From NCBI GenBank assembly GCA_045600205.1, contig JAZRXM010000017.1, positions 1 to 30,229 on the forward strand: a DNA stretch of 30,229 bases, given 5' to 3'. The notes under the pieces are model-generated. The model saw only the letters and a list, made by a program, of their open reading frames with translations, searched no databases and was not told the origin of the DNA. This document shows positions 7,206 through 14,948 of this stretch, piece by piece. The DNA comes from Firm-04 sp045600205. Its GTDB lineage: Bacteria; Bacillota; Clostridia; Oscillospirales; Ruminococcaceae. The position numbers and the translations under genes are program-made. Numbering within the stretch: the stretch's first letter is position 1; every line of letters starts with the position of its first letter.

Positions 7206-7676
7206 ATGAAATTTCTGAGAAAGCTCTGGGGGTACTATGAGCGGTTTGTAGGATTTGTATTTTCGCTGCTGTTGGGGAAAAAAGCTGATGATGCGCTGAA
7301 AGAAAAGTTCATTTCTTTTGCGGATTTTTGTCTGGTTGGTGTGCTCAATACGATCGTATCCCTGGGGTGCTACTATATTGTGCTGTTCATCAATGAGGAC
7401 CTTTATCAGCTGGGCTATTGTATCGGATTTGTGCTGAGCGTTGTGAACGCATATTTCTGGAGCAGTCATTTTGTATTCCACAAAACCGATGAAAAGACGA
7501 AAACCTTTTTCAAGACGGTGATTTCCTATTTTATCACCTTTTGGCTTGGAAAGGGTTTGCTGAAGCTGTTTGTGGAAGTATGCGGCATTTCCAAGGTGCT
7601 GGCGCCCATTCTGCAAATTCTGATCATCACACCTGTCAATTATCTCATCAATAAATTCTGGTCTTTCAAAAAATAA
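7206..7676 (+). CDS. GtrA-family membrane protein
   Basis: A 156-residue protein with four membrane helices and GtrA family landmarks: FCLVGVLNTIVSLGCYY in helix 1, GFVLSVVNAYFWSSHFVF between helices 2 and 3, and the typical C-terminal end YLINKFWSFKK. Family members flip or help transfer undecaprenyl- or polyprenyl-linked sugars for surface glycan modification. AAGGGGCGGG precedes the ATG. It is a single gene ending in a strong terminator. Its partner glycosyltransferase is not adjacent; the GT39-like enzyme at 28559 is a possible but unproven functional partner. Confidence 0.85.
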   Translation: MKFLRKLWGYYERFVGFVFSLLLGKKADDALKEKFISFADFCLVGVLNTIVSLGCYYIVLFINEDLYQLGYCIGFVLSVVNAYFWSSHFVFHKTDEKTKTFFKTVISYFITFWLGKGLLKLFVEVCGISKVLAPILQILIITPVNYLINKFWSFKK

Positions 7677-7678
7677 GA

Positions 7679-7714
7679 AAAGCCTTCGTTCCGCTGCATG
7701 GGAACGAAGGCTTT
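7679..7714. terminator. Strong bidirectional terminator
   Basis: A 14-bp perfect stem (7679-7692 with 7701-7714) and 8-base loop is flanked by A- and T-rich runs. It serves the plus-strand GtrA gene and the converging minus-strand lipoprotein operon. Confidence 0.9.
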
Positions 7715-7720
7715 TGCTTT

Positions 7721-9316
7721 TCAGGTGAAATCGGTTTGAGGCAAAGAGATGTCATAATATGGCGGCTCATCGTAGACGAATTCTCCGCCGGGGTAAAGAC
7801 TAAGTGCCGGAGTCGAATACATATACACGCTCATGAGGTTCATATCATCCACCGTTGCGAGGATCTCCGCATTGTTTTTTTCAACATCAATTCCGTGTGC
7901 GTTAATCTGAAGTCTATCTGCCGGATTTGTACCGAAGAAACGCTCGATTACTTCCGAATTGGAAAGGCGGCGGAACGTATCGGTATCGTAAGCATTGGTG
8001 ATTGCGCCTGGATAGCAGTCCATGTGATATGGGGCGATGGAAACGAACAACATTTTTTGTTCCGGAGCGATGTTCATGTCCAGAAAGAGTGCCTTGCTAT
8101 CCATATAACCGCTTGCTGTGGGTGCGTCAGAAACGTTGTAATTCCAATATTGCTTTGCAAGATCGGCAGTTTCCTTGGAGTGCGCCATTTCCATTGCAAC
8201 GGCATTTGCCTGATCGACCTTTTCCTGTGACCACAAGGAGGAGGATTTCAGCATTTGTTCAAATACGATGAGGTTTTCATTTCCTGCGTTGTAATACTCA
8301 AAATTGGGGTCAATGCCGAGGCGTTCGTTGCAATTATCCGTGATCGTTTCAAAGCAGCTGTCGATGGGTAGTTCACGGTAACGGAACAGGACGCAGTTTT
8401 CCAGCATAAACTTGCGAATTGTGCTGGATTCCATACGTACAGTAATACCATAGGGGAAATATGGATTGGATGCAAAAACATCCAACGAGATGGAGTCAGG
8501 GGAATAAACATTGAACGAGAAATCTCCCTCGGTCAGTCCTGCAAAGGGACGTTTCTGCTCAACATAGGTAAATCCTGTTTCGCCCTGCGATTCCGGCTGC
8601 TGAATTTCTATTGCCACTTCGTCATTCAGTATTTTCATGAAATCCGTGCCGTCGTAGAACAGTTCGGGCAGTGTCAGATATTGCTTGGTTTCGCAATCCA
8701 GAAACGCAGAACAGGAATAGAATGAACGCGGTACGCGGGCGAAGATATTCGAGTCTTCCTTGTCGGAAGATCCTTGGGAGATTAATTTTAAGTCCATTTC
8801 GTAGTTAAGACTTGTATGTAGCAGAATATAGCCGTTGAAATAGGAGATGGTACAGTAGGTCGGTGATGTATATTCTGTTGTATCATGCACGGACGGGTTC
8901 TTTTCTGCGAGTGTGTGCAGAGCTTTTTGCTGTTCGGCAAGTTCTGCTTTGGCGGATTGCATCCAGTCCTGCACCATTTTCAGCACTTCCGCATCGCTGA
9001 TGTTTTCTTCTGTCAGGATCGGGAAGCCATCTTCCTCCGGCGGGAAATATACTGAAGAAGAATTCAGGTTTTCGCTTGGTTTTTCGGGCTTTTTACCGCC
9101 GCACCCAACTGCCTGATATGTGTTGTAGGAATAGCCGACTGTATGGTTGGTTTGTGTTGGTCCGGTTGTTGTTGTCGTCACTGTCGGGGTTGTGGCGGAA
9201 ACGGTGACTGTGGTGGTTTGTTCTGTCGGCTGCAGAATGCTGCTTTCAGGCTTTTGATTGCAGCTTGTCAGGAGTGCTGCTGCCGATACAAGTGCAAATA
9301 ATTTCTGAGATTTCAT
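7721..9316 (-). CDS. Lipoprotein of unknown function, paralogue A
   Basis: A 531-residue exported lipoprotein. The signal ends in lipobox LLTSC, followed by a long Thr/Pro/Ser-rich linker and the motif VGCGGKKPEKP. The remainder is a mixed alpha/beta region that I cannot assign. It is a paralogue of the gene just upstream: both carry GCGG(K/Q)KP, a FFxNGYxxLxTSL-like segment, the shared phrase ELFYDGTDFMK and EQKRPFxGLT. The start at 9316 follows AAGGAGG at 7-8 bases; the in-frame extension to 9373 would run into the preceding gene and is rejected. It lies 19 bases after its paralogue and is clearly the second gene of the same unit. Confidence 0.75.
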   Translation of the reverse strand: MKSQKLFALVSAAALLTSCNQKPESSILQPTEQTTTVTVSATTPTVTTTTTGPTQTNHTVGYSYNTYQAVGCGGKKPEKPSENLNSSSVYFPPEEDGFPILTEENISDAEVLKMVQDWMQSAKAELAEQQKALHTLAEKNPSVHDTTEYTSPTYCTISYFNGYILLHTSLNYEMDLKLISQGSSDKEDSNIFARVPRSFYSCSAFLDCETKQYLTLPELFYDGTDFMKILNDEVAIEIQQPESQGETGFTYVEQKRPFAGLTEGDFSFNVYSPDSISLDVFASNPYFPYGITVRMESSTIRKFMLENCVLFRYRELPIDSCFETITDNCNERLGIDPNFEYYNAGNENLIVFEQMLKSSSLWSQEKVDQANAVAMEMAHSKETADLAKQYWNYNVSDAPTASGYMDSKALFLDMNIAPEQKMLFVSIAPYHMDCYPGAITNAYDTDTFRRLSNSEVIERFFGTNPADRLQINAHGIDVEKNNAEILATVDDMNLMSVYMYSTPALSLYPGGEFVYDEPPYYDISLPQTDFT

Positions 9317-9335
9317 ATAAAGTGCCTCCTTGGTA

Positions 9336-10880
9336 TTATTTGGTGATGGTGATTTTCTCATAGCACCAATCATATTCTTTTTTCTGAAGGTTGGCGAAAG
9401 ATACGAGCGGCTTTTCCACAGTGCTTCCGCATTCGACTTCTTGGAACATCAGGGAATCCACCATATTCACGAGATCTTCGTGTGTATAGGTGACATACTC
9501 ATAATTGGGCACAATGGTTTCCGTGTAATTGCCGCCGAAAATGCGAATCATCATGTCCTTGGTGCTCAGAGGTTCAAGGGTATCGGCATCAAAACAGCGG
9601 GTGGCCGGTGTGCTTGCGAGATTCACGCAAAACGGTTCAATGCTCACAGTGAAGAAATTGTAAGTCAGGTTGGGCGTGATGCTCAGAAACAATGCTTCAT
9701 CCTCCTTAGCAGGGGATTTGTCAGCACTGATGGCTCTGAGGGTCACATTGCGGCAGTCTTCCTGTACGGATTTGTCATGCACAAGGCTTTTTGCAAGGCT
9801 GTTGATCGCATCCAGTTTGCTCTGATCCCAGACATCAGACCAACTGAGCATTTTTTCAAAATTGACATTACCCTCGGAGCCGCCATTGGCATATGCGAAA
9901 TGCTCCTCAAATTCTCCGATGTCCCAGATATCACTGGCTCCGATTTCGATATCGGTGGAGAAGATGCCATCGCAGTTTCTTTCATGGAACAGCACGCAGT
10001 TTTCAATGAAAAACAGGGCGGAATCGCGGTCAGGAAGAGATGTGCTGAAACCATGGGTAAAGAACGGGTTGATGCTTTTGACCGTTATGGTGGGCATCAG
10101 CCATTCGAAATTCAAGCTGAATGAATCGGCGGTCAAACCCGAAAACGGTCGCTTTTGCTCGATCATGAAAGTTTCGTCATTGCCGCAGGTCAGCGGCTTC
10201 TGGATCGCGACCTCCACAATACGATTGATCTCTTTCATGAAATCCGTGCCGTCATAGAACAGTTCGGGAAGCGTCAATTCCTTTTTGTTGATGCAGTCAA
10301 AAACAAGTGTTTTTGCGTAAAACGGGATGTATGAGGCATCAGGATATGTGGCGATCAATGAAGTGTTCAGAATCAGGTAGCCGTTCTGAAAAAATCCCGA
10401 AATCAGAGAACGCGGATCGGTTGGATCATCGTCCCATGCGCTGATGCTGCCGCCGCTTTGTTCAGATAGCTTTTGCAGCAGTTTATTCTGTTCCTGACAT
10501 TCCAGTACCGTTTCCCGTGCACGTTTGTCTACCAGATCGGCAAATACTTTGTCGTTCAGCCCGAAATCGAAATAGTCTTCGGTTTTCATTTCATATGGTA
10601 TTTCGAGAAAGGTAGAATATATTTGTTTGCTCGGAGATGCGGGCTTTTGTCCGCCGCAGCCCAGCTCTGAAAAGGCTTCCGTGATGCTTGGAATGTTTGC
10701 AGTACTTTGCGTTTGCGATACGGCAGGTTCTGTGATTTGCGGCGTATCAGCCGTCGTAACATTCGGAACAGACGATGCTGTGGATTCAGCAGGGGAGAAT
10801 TCGGGGACAGATACAGTGGTGTTGCAGCCTGTCAGCGTGACAGCTGCGAGAAAAAGTGTAATCCATTTCAAATTTTTCAT
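9336..10880 (-). CDS. Lipoprotein of unknown function, paralogue B
   Basis: A 514-residue lipoprotein with signal ending in LTGC and a Thr/Ser/Pro linker leading to LGCGGQKPASPS. The body resembles paralogue A along its length (shared ELFYDGTDFMK, EQKRPFSGLT and FFQNGYLILNTSL), pointing to tandem duplication followed by divergence. It probably faces the outside of the membrane; no catalytic motif is evident. The ATG at 10880 has AAAGGAG 9 bases upstream. The gene starts the operon, has its own promoter at 10913-10941, and is divergent from the polysaccharide operon. Confidence 0.75.
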   Translation of the reverse strand: MKNLKWITLFLAAVTLTGCNTTVSVPEFSPAESTASSVPNVTTADTPQITEPAVSQTQSTANIPSITEAFSELGCGGQKPASPSKQIYSTFLEIPYEMKTEDYFDFGLNDKVFADLVDKRARETVLECQEQNKLLQKLSEQSGGSISAWDDDPTDPRSLISGFFQNGYLILNTSLIATYPDASYIPFYAKTLVFDCINKKELTLPELFYDGTDFMKEINRIVEVAIQKPLTCGNDETFMIEQKRPFSGLTADSFSLNFEWLMPTITVKSINPFFTHGFSTSLPDRDSALFFIENCVLFHERNCDGIFSTDIEIGASDIWDIGEFEEHFAYANGGSEGNVNFEKMLSWSDVWDQSKLDAINSLAKSLVHDKSVQEDCRNVTLRAISADKSPAKEDEALFLSITPNLTYNFFTVSIEPFCVNLASTPATRCFDADTLEPLSTKDMMIRIFGGNYTETIVPNYEYVTYTHEDLVNMVDSLMFQEVECGSTVEKPLVSFANLQKKEYDWCYEKITITK

Positions 10881-10912
10881 ATGTTTATGCTCCTTTCGGG
10901 ATTCCATTGGGC

Positions 10913-10941
10913 AGTATAGCACATTTCTCATGATATTTCAA
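10913..10941 (-). promoter_or_regulatory. Promoter of the paralogous lipoprotein operon
   Basis: On the minus strand, TTGAAA (10936-10941), a 17-base spacer and TATACT (10913-10918) precede the start at 10880. Confidence 0.75.
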
Positions 10942-11042
10942 GTGCTTTCCAGGATTGGAATGATTTTGTAATGATTCTGTTATTCTTGTTAAATAATCGT
11001 TAAAAATAAACATGGGAAATCCAAAAAGAAGTGCATATTTAC

Positions 11043-11072
11043 TTGACAAATTTATGCGAAATATGGTATAAT
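11043..11072 (+). promoter_or_regulatory. SigA promoter of the polysaccharide/dockerin/radical SAM operon
   Basis: TTGACA (11043-11048) and TATAAT (11067-11072) are separated by 18 bases, about 45 bases before the predicted start of translation. No terminator-like hairpin is visible until 16529-16563, so six genes may share this promoter. Confidence 0.85.
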
Positions 11073-11125
11073 TACTACATATGCATTTTGTATTAAAATC
11101 AGATTGAATTCGGAGGATTTTCACA

Positions 11126-12655
11126 GTGACATACCAAGAAAACCAAGCAATCGACTTAGCTGACGTCTTTCGTCTAATGCTGCGCAAACTTTGGCTGATC
11201 ATTCTGGCTGCAATTGTCGGCGGCGCAGCAGCATACGCATGGTCCACTTCCATGCTCCCATTGAAGTATTCGTCCCATATTTCCATGTATATCCAGTGTT
11301 ACACGACATATAATGAGAATCCTGACTTGAATTATAGTAACATCAGTACTTCCAAACAGTTGATCAAGACCTATATTGAGGTCTTGAAAGATGATGCAGT
11401 CATGGGCGCAGTCGGCGAAAAGCTGACCGAACAGTATGGGGAATCGCAGCTTCGCAACTGCTTCGCGTTTAATGAATACGGGAAGCTTTCTCCCTCATCT
11501 ATTCGTTCCTCTCTGAGCATTTCTTCGGTAACGGATACCAGTGCGCTGAGCGTTTCTGCAACGACCAAAGATGCGGAAATCGCAGCGGCAGTCTGCAACG
11601 GTCTGGCTGAGGTTGCCCCCGATTACCTGAAAAATGCGGTCGGTGTCGGATCCATCAGCACCATTGATACCGCAAAGGTCTATCATAATCCCGTTGCACC
11701 GAATAATACAAAAAATGCGATGCTGGGTGCTTTTGCAGCCGCTGCGCTGGTGATTTTCATTATCTTCCTGATCTATCTGTTTGATACCACCATCAAAGAT
11801 ACCGATGTGCTGACCAATCGCTATCAGAAAGCAATTATCGGTACAGTGCAGCAGCACGGCGGCAAGAAAAAGAAGAATGAAAATGCTGCTGACCATATGA
11901 AGCTGACCGATCAGAATATGCCGTTCAGCATTGTGGAAAGCTACAAATCCATCCGTACAAATGTCAGCTTTGCACTTTCTCCGTATGAACAGAAAGTATT
12001 TACGGTATCCTCTGCAAATCCCACAGAAGGTAAATCGACTGTTTCCGCAAATACTGCCATTGCAATGGCACAGGGCGGCAACAAAGTTCTGCTGATTGAC
12101 GCCGATCTTCGAAAGCCGACACAGCACCAGATTTTCGGACTCAGCAACAAAAAGGGTCTGTCCAATGCTATCGGTAAGATGAACAAGCTGGATGAGTGTA
12201 TCAGCAAGAATGTTCTGGAGAATCTGGACGTCATGACAGCAGGTCCGATCCCACCCAACCCGTCGGAACTGCTTGCTTCAGAGAATATGTCGGCGATTCT
12301 GGATCAACTGAAAGAACAGTATGCGCTGATCATCATTGATACACCGCCTATTAACGTTGTGACGGATGCTATGGAACTTGCCAAGAATGTTTCCGGCATC
12401 ATGCTTGTTCTGCGTTACGGCAAAACCTCCTCGGAAGATCTGGATGCCGCTATGAAGCGCGTAGAATTCGCAAAAATGGATATGCTGGGCTTTGTTCTCA
12501 ACGGTGTTGACAGCAAGCATGGCACGTATTATGCAAAAGGAAAGTACGGCGATTATCAATACGGCTATGGTCATACGCCCGCACAAACGGAAAACTCGGA
12601 TGATACTCAGAAAGCATCGAAAAGCGGAGAAGCTGCGAAAAAGGGCAAGAAATAA
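11126..12655 (+). CDS. Wzz-type chain-length regulator fused to BY-kinase (Wzc/CapAB-like)
   Basis: A 509-residue polysaccharide co-polymerase. Residues 10-220 form the Wzz domain with transmembrane helices near 22-40 and 198-218 around an extracellular loop; residues 265-470 form a bacterial tyrosine kinase. Walker A is SSANPTEGKST (about 295-304), Walker A' is VLLIDADLRKP and Walker B is LIIIDTPP. A Tyr-rich tail (YYAKGKYGDYQYGYG) supplies autophosphorylation sites. In most Firmicutes the membrane adaptor and kinase are separate (CapA/CapB), so this is the single-chain form. It should regulate length and export of a capsule or exopolysaccharide. The start is GTG at 11126 with CGGAGGA upstream. 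Its stop overlaps the phosphatase start by one base. Confidence 0.92.
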   Translation: MTYQENQAIDLADVFRLMLRKLWLIILAAIVGGAAAYAWSTSMLPLKYSSHISMYIQCYTTYNENPDLNYSNISTSKQLIKTYIEVLKDDAVMGAVGEKLTEQYGESQLRNCFAFNEYGKLSPSSIRSSLSISSVTDTSALSVSATTKDAEIAAAVCNGLAEVAPDYLKNAVGVGSISTIDTAKVYHNPVAPNNTKNAMLGAFAAAALVIFIIFLIYLFDTTIKDTDVLTNRYQKAIIGTVQQHGGKKKKNENAADHMKLTDQNMPFSIVESYKSIRTNVSFALSPYEQKVFTVSSANPTEGKSTVSANTAIAMAQGGNKVLLIDADLRKPTQHQIFGLSNKKGLSNAIGKMNKLDECISKNVLENLDVMTAGPIPPNPSELLASENMSAILDQLKEQYALIIIDTPPINVVTDAMELAKNVSGIMLVLRYGKTSSEDLDAAMKRVEFAKMDMLGFVLNGVDSKHGTYYAKGKYGDYQYGYGHTPAQTENSDDTQKASKSGEAAKKGKK

Positions 12656-13350
12656 TGCGCACGGATTATCACAGTCATGTTCTGCCCGCCATGGATGACG
12701 GCGCGAAAGATGTCGAAGCCTCTGTCGGAATGCTGAAAATGATGCAGCAGCAGGGCGTGGAGCGTGTCGTGCTGACACCGCATTTCTATGCGCACAGGGA
12801 AAAATCTGTTGCGGATTTCCTTGCCAAACGGCAGGCTGCTTTTGAAAAAATCCAAACTGCGTCACCAATTTCAGAGTTGCTTTTGGGCGCAGAGGTCGCA
12901 GTGGAGCATGGCATTTCTGAAGCGGATGGCATCGAACAGTTGGCGATTTCGGGCACAAATCTTATATTGCTGGAATTGCCGTACCGTCCCTTTGAAGAAT
13001 GGATGGCAGAGGAAATCTACAACATCGCGACCACTTATCATTTGCAGGTGGTGATCGCACATCTGCACCGCTATCTGAAAGATTACCGCAAGGAGCAGCT
13101 CCGGAAAATACTGGACAGCCGTGCAATCATTCAAATCAATCATGAAGCATTTGCGAGCTTTTCTGAGCGGCGTTTTGTCAAAAAAGTCCTGAAGAACGAA
13201 TATCCCGTTGTGTTTGGAAGCGATGCCCATAATCTTTCTTCACGTATGCCAAACAGAGATCTGCTTGAAAAAAAGTGCAGTGTGGATATCATTGCAAAAT
13301 CTGACAGAATGCTTGAACAGTATTTTATTTCCAAGAAGGAGTGCTTGTGA
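12655..13350 (+). CDS. PHP-type protein-tyrosine phosphatase (CpsB/YwqE-like)
   Basis: A 231-residue metal-dependent phosphatase of the PHP fold. Motifs are DYHSHVLPAMDDGA at the N terminus, LTPHFY, LLGAEVAVEHG, IAHLHRY and a final GSDAHN, which together bind the metal cluster. It is expected to dephosphorylate the Tyr tail of the kinase encoded immediately upstream and so reset polysaccharide assembly. The TAATG overlap with the kinase stop means coupled translation, and pairing of the two genes is the standard arrangement for this family. Confidence 0.92.
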   Translation: MRTDYHSHVLPAMDDGAKDVEASVGMLKMMQQQGVERVVLTPHFYAHREKSVADFLAKRQAAFEKIQTASPISELLLGAEVAVEHGISEADGIEQLAISGTNLILLELPYRPFEEWMAEEIYNIATTYHLQVVIAHLHRYLKDYRKEQLRKILDSRAIIQINHEAFASFSERRFVKKVLKNEYPVVFGSDAHNLSSRMPNRDLLEKKCSVDIIAKSDRMLEQYFISKKECL

Positions 13351-13353
13351 AAA

Positions 13354-13995
13354 ATGCAACTTGCGAAAAAATGGGTCAATTTTCACCAGGAGCGAATCAA
13401 TCGAAAAAACAGAAACCGACTGACCAATCCCGATATTTCAATTGTGGCAAGTAATTGTGCAGGCGGTTTTTTATATCATTGGCTGGGGCTGGAGTTCAAA
13501 TCTCCGTTTATCAATCTGTATCTCTCCAACGATGATTTCTTGGAGGCAATGGAAAATTTAGATGCATTTCTGGAAGGCGAGATTGTAGAAGATACGCAGA
13601 ATCAGGAATCCTATCCTGTCGGCATCGGCTATCACGGCATCCGCCTGAATTTTATGCATTACAAAACATTTGATGAAGCGATGACCAAATGGAATGCAAG
13701 AAAAACAAGGCTTCTCCGAGATAAAATGTGCGTGATGCTGACGAATTGGAATGGTGAGGAGCGGATTTTGGAGCGATTTGAAAAACTGCCGTATCAGAAT
13801 AAGATCGCGTTCGTCAACAAGCCTTTTCCACAGTATCCATCGGCTTTTTATGTCAAAAATTATGATTCTGAAAAAAACGGAACGGTCAATACCATTTGGA
13901 GACTGCAAAACAAATTGACCGGAAAAAGGTATATCGACCAGTTTGACTATGTGCAGTTTTTCAATCAGGTCGGGCAGGATACCGCAGAAAAATGA
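13354..13995 (+). CDS. DUF1919-family protein, polysaccharide-associated
   Basis: A 213-residue soluble protein with the DUF1919 signature: ISIVASNCAGGFLYHWLGL, KSPFINLYLSNDDFLEAM, SYPVGIGYHGIRLNFMHYK and a WNARKTRL segment. Members sit in capsule and exopolysaccharide clusters and are suspected of acting as small glycan-modifying enzymes or transferases, but activity is not established. It follows the phosphatase by 3 bases, with AAGGAG upstream inside that gene. The ATG at 13354 is the only possible start because a TGA immediately precedes the frame. Confidence 0.82.
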   Translation: MQLAKKWVNFHQERINRKNRNRLTNPDISIVASNCAGGFLYHWLGLEFKSPFINLYLSNDDFLEAMENLDAFLEGEIVEDTQNQESYPVGIGYHGIRLNFMHYKTFDEAMTKWNARKTRLLRDKMCVMLTNWNGEERILERFEKLPYQNKIAFVNKPFPQYPSAFYVKNYDSEKNGTVNTIWRLQNKLTGKRYIDQFDYVQFFNQVGQDTAEK

Positions 13996-14010
13996 ATTGT
14001 GACGGAATTT

Positions 14011-14054
14011 GAAAACAGTCGTGCTGCTCCGATTGTTTCTGACAGCGTGTTTTC
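14011..14054 (+). other. Inverted repeat just before the dockerin gene
   Basis: GAAAACA (14011-14017) pairs with TGTTTTC (14048-14054), with an additional CTG/CAG pairing inside. The right arm abuts AAAAGGAGG, the ribosome site of the dockerin gene. It is not a terminator because no T-run follows; a message-processing or translation-control role is possible. Confidence 0.35.
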
Positions 14055-14071
14055 AAAAGGAGGTTCCATTC

Positions 14072-14908
14072 ATGAAGAAAACCAAACGAACACTTCTGAC
14101 TGCCATCGCGCTTGCGGTCACTACTTCATCATCTACCTTGGAGGCTTTTGCCAAGAACGAAGAGCCAATGTCTGCTTTGTACGGACCGCCGTGGGCAGCT
14201 GCTTCCCGTGGAGATGTCAACTGGGATCGTGTAGTTGACGCCAAGGATCTGGCAACGATGCTGGCATTCCAGCATGGCGATACGGATGTTGTTTATTCCC
14301 CGGAACTTGCCGATATAGATCTTGACGGCGTTTCCAATGCGAAAGATATCAAAATGCTCCTCAATTATCTCACCGGTTTCACCGATGCGGTCAAGCTGGC
14401 TGAGGATGTGAACGGCGATATGCAAGTGGAATATGAAGATCTTTTATATCTGGAAGATGCGATTGAAGGGGGATATGCCGACGAGAAGAAATTTGATATC
14501 AATCATGACGGCAAGTATGATCAGGAGGATATTGCGATATTGAAGCAATATCTGAAAAGGCAACCCATGGATCTGGATTCGGACAGCAATGTGAACCTGA
14601 AAGACCTGAAAGTTCTGGTTTCTGCTTTGAAACAATCCATGGATGATGAAAAATATGATCTCAACAAAAATGGAACAGTTGATTTGCAAGATGTTACTTT
14701 GCTTGCAAATATATTGCTGGAACTTGGCTATTCTGGTGACGATATCAATGTTGTTCTGGCAGAATTGAATATGCCCACAACAACCACGACCGCTGTCACC
14801 ACATCAGATGGTTTCCACACCGTTTATGGTACGGTTGCCGCCACAACAACCACGATGACTGTTCCGACCTATGCTGTAATATACGGTCCTGCGCCTGCAT
14901 CCAACTAA
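14072..14908 (+). CDS. Secreted triple-dockerin protein with Tyr-Gly motifs
   Basis: A 278-residue exported protein. A signal peptide ends near AFA (residue 27). Six 12-residue calcium loops of the DxNxDxxxDxxD type follow (starting near residues 48, 81, 112, 142, 167 and 196), making three tandem type I dockerins with no catalytic module. Outside the dockerins, three similar short motifs stand out: LYGPPWAA (36-43) at the mature N terminus, VYGTVAA (251-257) and IYGPAPA (270-276) in the Thr-rich tail. Dockerins bind cohesins of cellulosome-like scaffolds. The ATG at 14072 has AAGGAGG 8 bases upstream. The radical SAM enzyme gene follows by 40 bases, suggesting that this protein could be its substrate; that is inference. 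It shares the polysaccharide operon. Confidence 0.85.
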   Translation: MKKTKRTLLTAIALAVTTSSSTLEAFAKNEEPMSALYGPPWAAASRGDVNWDRVVDAKDLATMLAFQHGDTDVVYSPELADIDLDGVSNAKDIKMLLNYLTGFTDAVKLAEDVNGDMQVEYEDLLYLEDAIEGGYADEKKFDINHDGKYDQEDIAILKQYLKRQPMDLDSDSNVNLKDLKVLVSALKQSMDDEKYDLNKNGTVDLQDVTLLANILLELGYSGDDINVVLAELNMPTTTTTAVTTSDGFHTVYGTVAATTTTMTVPTYAVIYGPAPASN

Positions 14909-14948
14909 CGCAATATCTGAATATCATCACAAAGGAGCAAGTAAAACG

